NCBI GenBank assembly: GCA_907164885.2
Contig: OU015503.1
Span: 127,001,764-127,065,763 of the forward strand
Length of the DNA: 64,000 bases
From: Dolomedes plantarius
Taxonomy: Eukaryota > Arthropoda > Arachnida > Araneae > Dolomedidae
Reading direction: 5' to 3'
Shown: positions 54,101-57,100 of the stretch, one piece after another
Layout of the letters: each line of letters begins with the position of its first letter
Position numbering within the stretch: the stretch's first letter is position 1
Translations under genes and position numbers: made by a program
Notes under the pieces: model-generated
Databases searched by the model: none
The model's input: only the letters and a program-made list of their open reading frames with translations
What the model was told of the DNA's origin: nothing

Positions 54101-57100
54101 AATACACAAAGTAAAACAATTTAGGATTAATATTATGAAGTGAAAGGAAATTACATTTTAATAGGAGTGTACGCGAGATACATAATTTTACATGACTACA
54201 AGGTGGGCTGTTCTGGTCATTTCGAAGCATGTAATATATTAATACATATTTCCAACACTATTTAAAAAGTAAAATGTTTTATCGAAAGGTAATGTTTATT
54301 TCAAAGTAAAACTACTTGATATGTTGAAAAGTTGTGAGGCATTGAAAAATATATATCTTGACATGTGTATATCCTATAGTATCCATTTAAAACAGTAAAA
54401 ATAATTAAAACTGGTTAGTCTTTAGGATATTAGTGTATCTCGACATAAATTATTGAAGTTCCATTTTATACTTTACTTAAGCTTTAACCCTTTCAGGTGC
54501 AACGACCTCCGCCGTTTGCACGGAGCATATTTTTTATCCTAAAAAGTCTTGAAAAATTTGTGTTTACTTCTTTAAACTGATAACAGATGGCAGCACTAGC
54601 CTTTTTTCTGCTCATTTAACTGAAATACATTGAATGCAAGTTAAAAGAACACTAGATTTAGGCATTCGCACTGTGTGAATGGCACCCCTAAAAGGGTTAA
54701 AAAGGTCAAATGTTTCAATGGTGTTTTAAAACTAACAGATTAGAAAAGTGGTCGATACTTTTCCTGATTTCACAACTGTTCTTACTGTTTGAGACTTCAT
54801 TCCCCATTTTCCATTTTTGTCTCTAACAAATTATAAGGGTCCATTTATGGGTTGCATACCAGTCATGTGACATATTGAGCAATTTTTGTGGGTAACAGTG
54901 TATATGACCAAATATAAGTGTTTATGTGTATAATCCAAATTGGGTTCGAATCTTAGTGTAAAATTAAATTTATTCAGTTTTTTAGCTACTTAATTGACAT
55001 TTTTTATACCATTTCCTAGTTAGTTACCATTAAAAATAGCTCCTTTTTTTTTGTGAGAAAATTTCTTACTTTTCCCTGTCTTTGGGAAAATTTTACATGG
55101 TCCTTGAAAAATTCTGTTGGAATTTTCCTAATTATTCATTTGTATAACAGGGCCAGCTAAGTTTTCTTTGAATTTTAATGTTCTGACTCCCTAAAAGTGT
55201 GATATTCCTTGAGATTTAACATTTTTCCTCGTATGGCCATTTACCTGGACTCTGCAAAATTGTATTTTTCAGGATTTCTTTTATATAAATTTCTTTATTA
55301 TATATATATATATATTATATTAATATTCTTTAAGACATTTATTTAAGTTTTGTTGAGTGACTCTACTTCCTATCGTATTTTAGTTTTAATATTTCATTTG
55401 TACAATTCATGTTTTGTGGAAATTTTAGCATATTTTGGGAAATGTTATCTGTACAACAAAAAAACTGTTTTTAATATGAATAGTTTTGTCAAATCTGAAA
55501 AGTTATGGTACAGATTGCTTTTTACCTCTTTAGTTTCATTTGCTACTTATAAATATGTTAGTACTTAGTGTATGTTTTTTTGCAAGATAGGTACTTTATC
55601 TCTGTTCTTCAGTTTCCTACTTTTTATTTAAATTTTTTTTTTTTTAATTCTCGTGTCTTTCACAATATATGTGGCTAAAATATATAGCCAGTATATGAGT
55701 TACAAACAGGAACATGCAACATATACAACAATTTTTTGTGGTCAAATTATACATGGACCAATATTTGCTTCATTTGTTTTCTTAAAAATTAGCAACTTTC
55801 TGTTTTCGTCTACTTTTGGTGAAAGGATAGGATACTTTATGCATTGTAAGAAAAAATTAAACTTTTTGGTGGTTCTTGGGTGAAGTAACATGTGTGCATT
55901 ACAAGATATATGTAAAGTCTCTAGCATTTTGTAATCTCAAAAGTATATATTCATACTTATTTTGTAACACATGTTGAATATTATATTTAAATTTAAGTGT
56001 GTTTGATGCAAAAGTCATTGTAACATCTAAATTAGTGCTGTGGAATCTGTTCTTTCCATCACATTGTTTGTTGATACTCAACATATTACACACACAAAAT
56101 AATGCATTTAATCAATCATAATAATCCAAGTAAGCATCACATCTGTCATCTATGAAGTTGAAATTCAAAATGTTGTTATAACCAATAATTTAAGAATCAG
56201 GTTTTGAGCGTCATACTTTTATTTGTTCAAGAATAACACTAACTACAAACCGCGAAGCAGCCAGATGGTGCTACCAGTACACCAAAACAATATATATCTT
56301 TTCAATTTGCAACAAACATTGTTGTGATCATCCTTTTTCAAAAACCTTAAACCCAAAAATAAGTTAGAATTTAATTTTCTGTTTAGAATAACTAAGTCAA
56401 TGTCTATTTTCTTAAAATTATATTTTAAAATCCCAATGTTTTTCAAAGGTATTTATGTAGCTACAAACTAATTATTTTGAACCTAGGTTTCTTTTCGCCT
56501 GACATGCATCCAGAGTTAATTTATTGCAAATAAATATTTGCATATAAACTATTTGCAAAATTATAAATCGTAAAATCTTGATTTTTTTTTAGGTAATGAT
56601 ATAGGATTATTGGTTTCTTTTGGCTCTATATGCTCAAAAGATATTACTTTTATATTAATTTAAATTTCTTTTATAGTATCTAACAAAATTCTAACTCACT
56701 ATTCCAGGTGTCTGTTTAGCTGAAAATGAGTTATATTGGATAATTAATCTCTTCTATTGAGACATATATTTTCTGTATATTAATTTTAAACATTTGGACA
56801 AAGTACTGATGTTGTATTGAAGTTGAAATGATTTTTTACTATTTTCAGTTGTCTGCATTTACCCGTGATACTAGTCCTCATAATCACATCCCCATGTCGA
56901 GTTCTGCATCTCAGCCTACCAGCATGTACAGCTCAGCTGTGACCAATCCCCTGCTGATGAGTGAGACCAATTCATTCAGTGCCATGGGCTGTCAAAATGG
57001 CTCTAACGAGACACAGGTAAGTCAGGCCTCTTCTTTGACAGCATAAGTGGTATCAGAAATGTATCCACATGTGTTTAATATACAATGTATGGGGAAAACT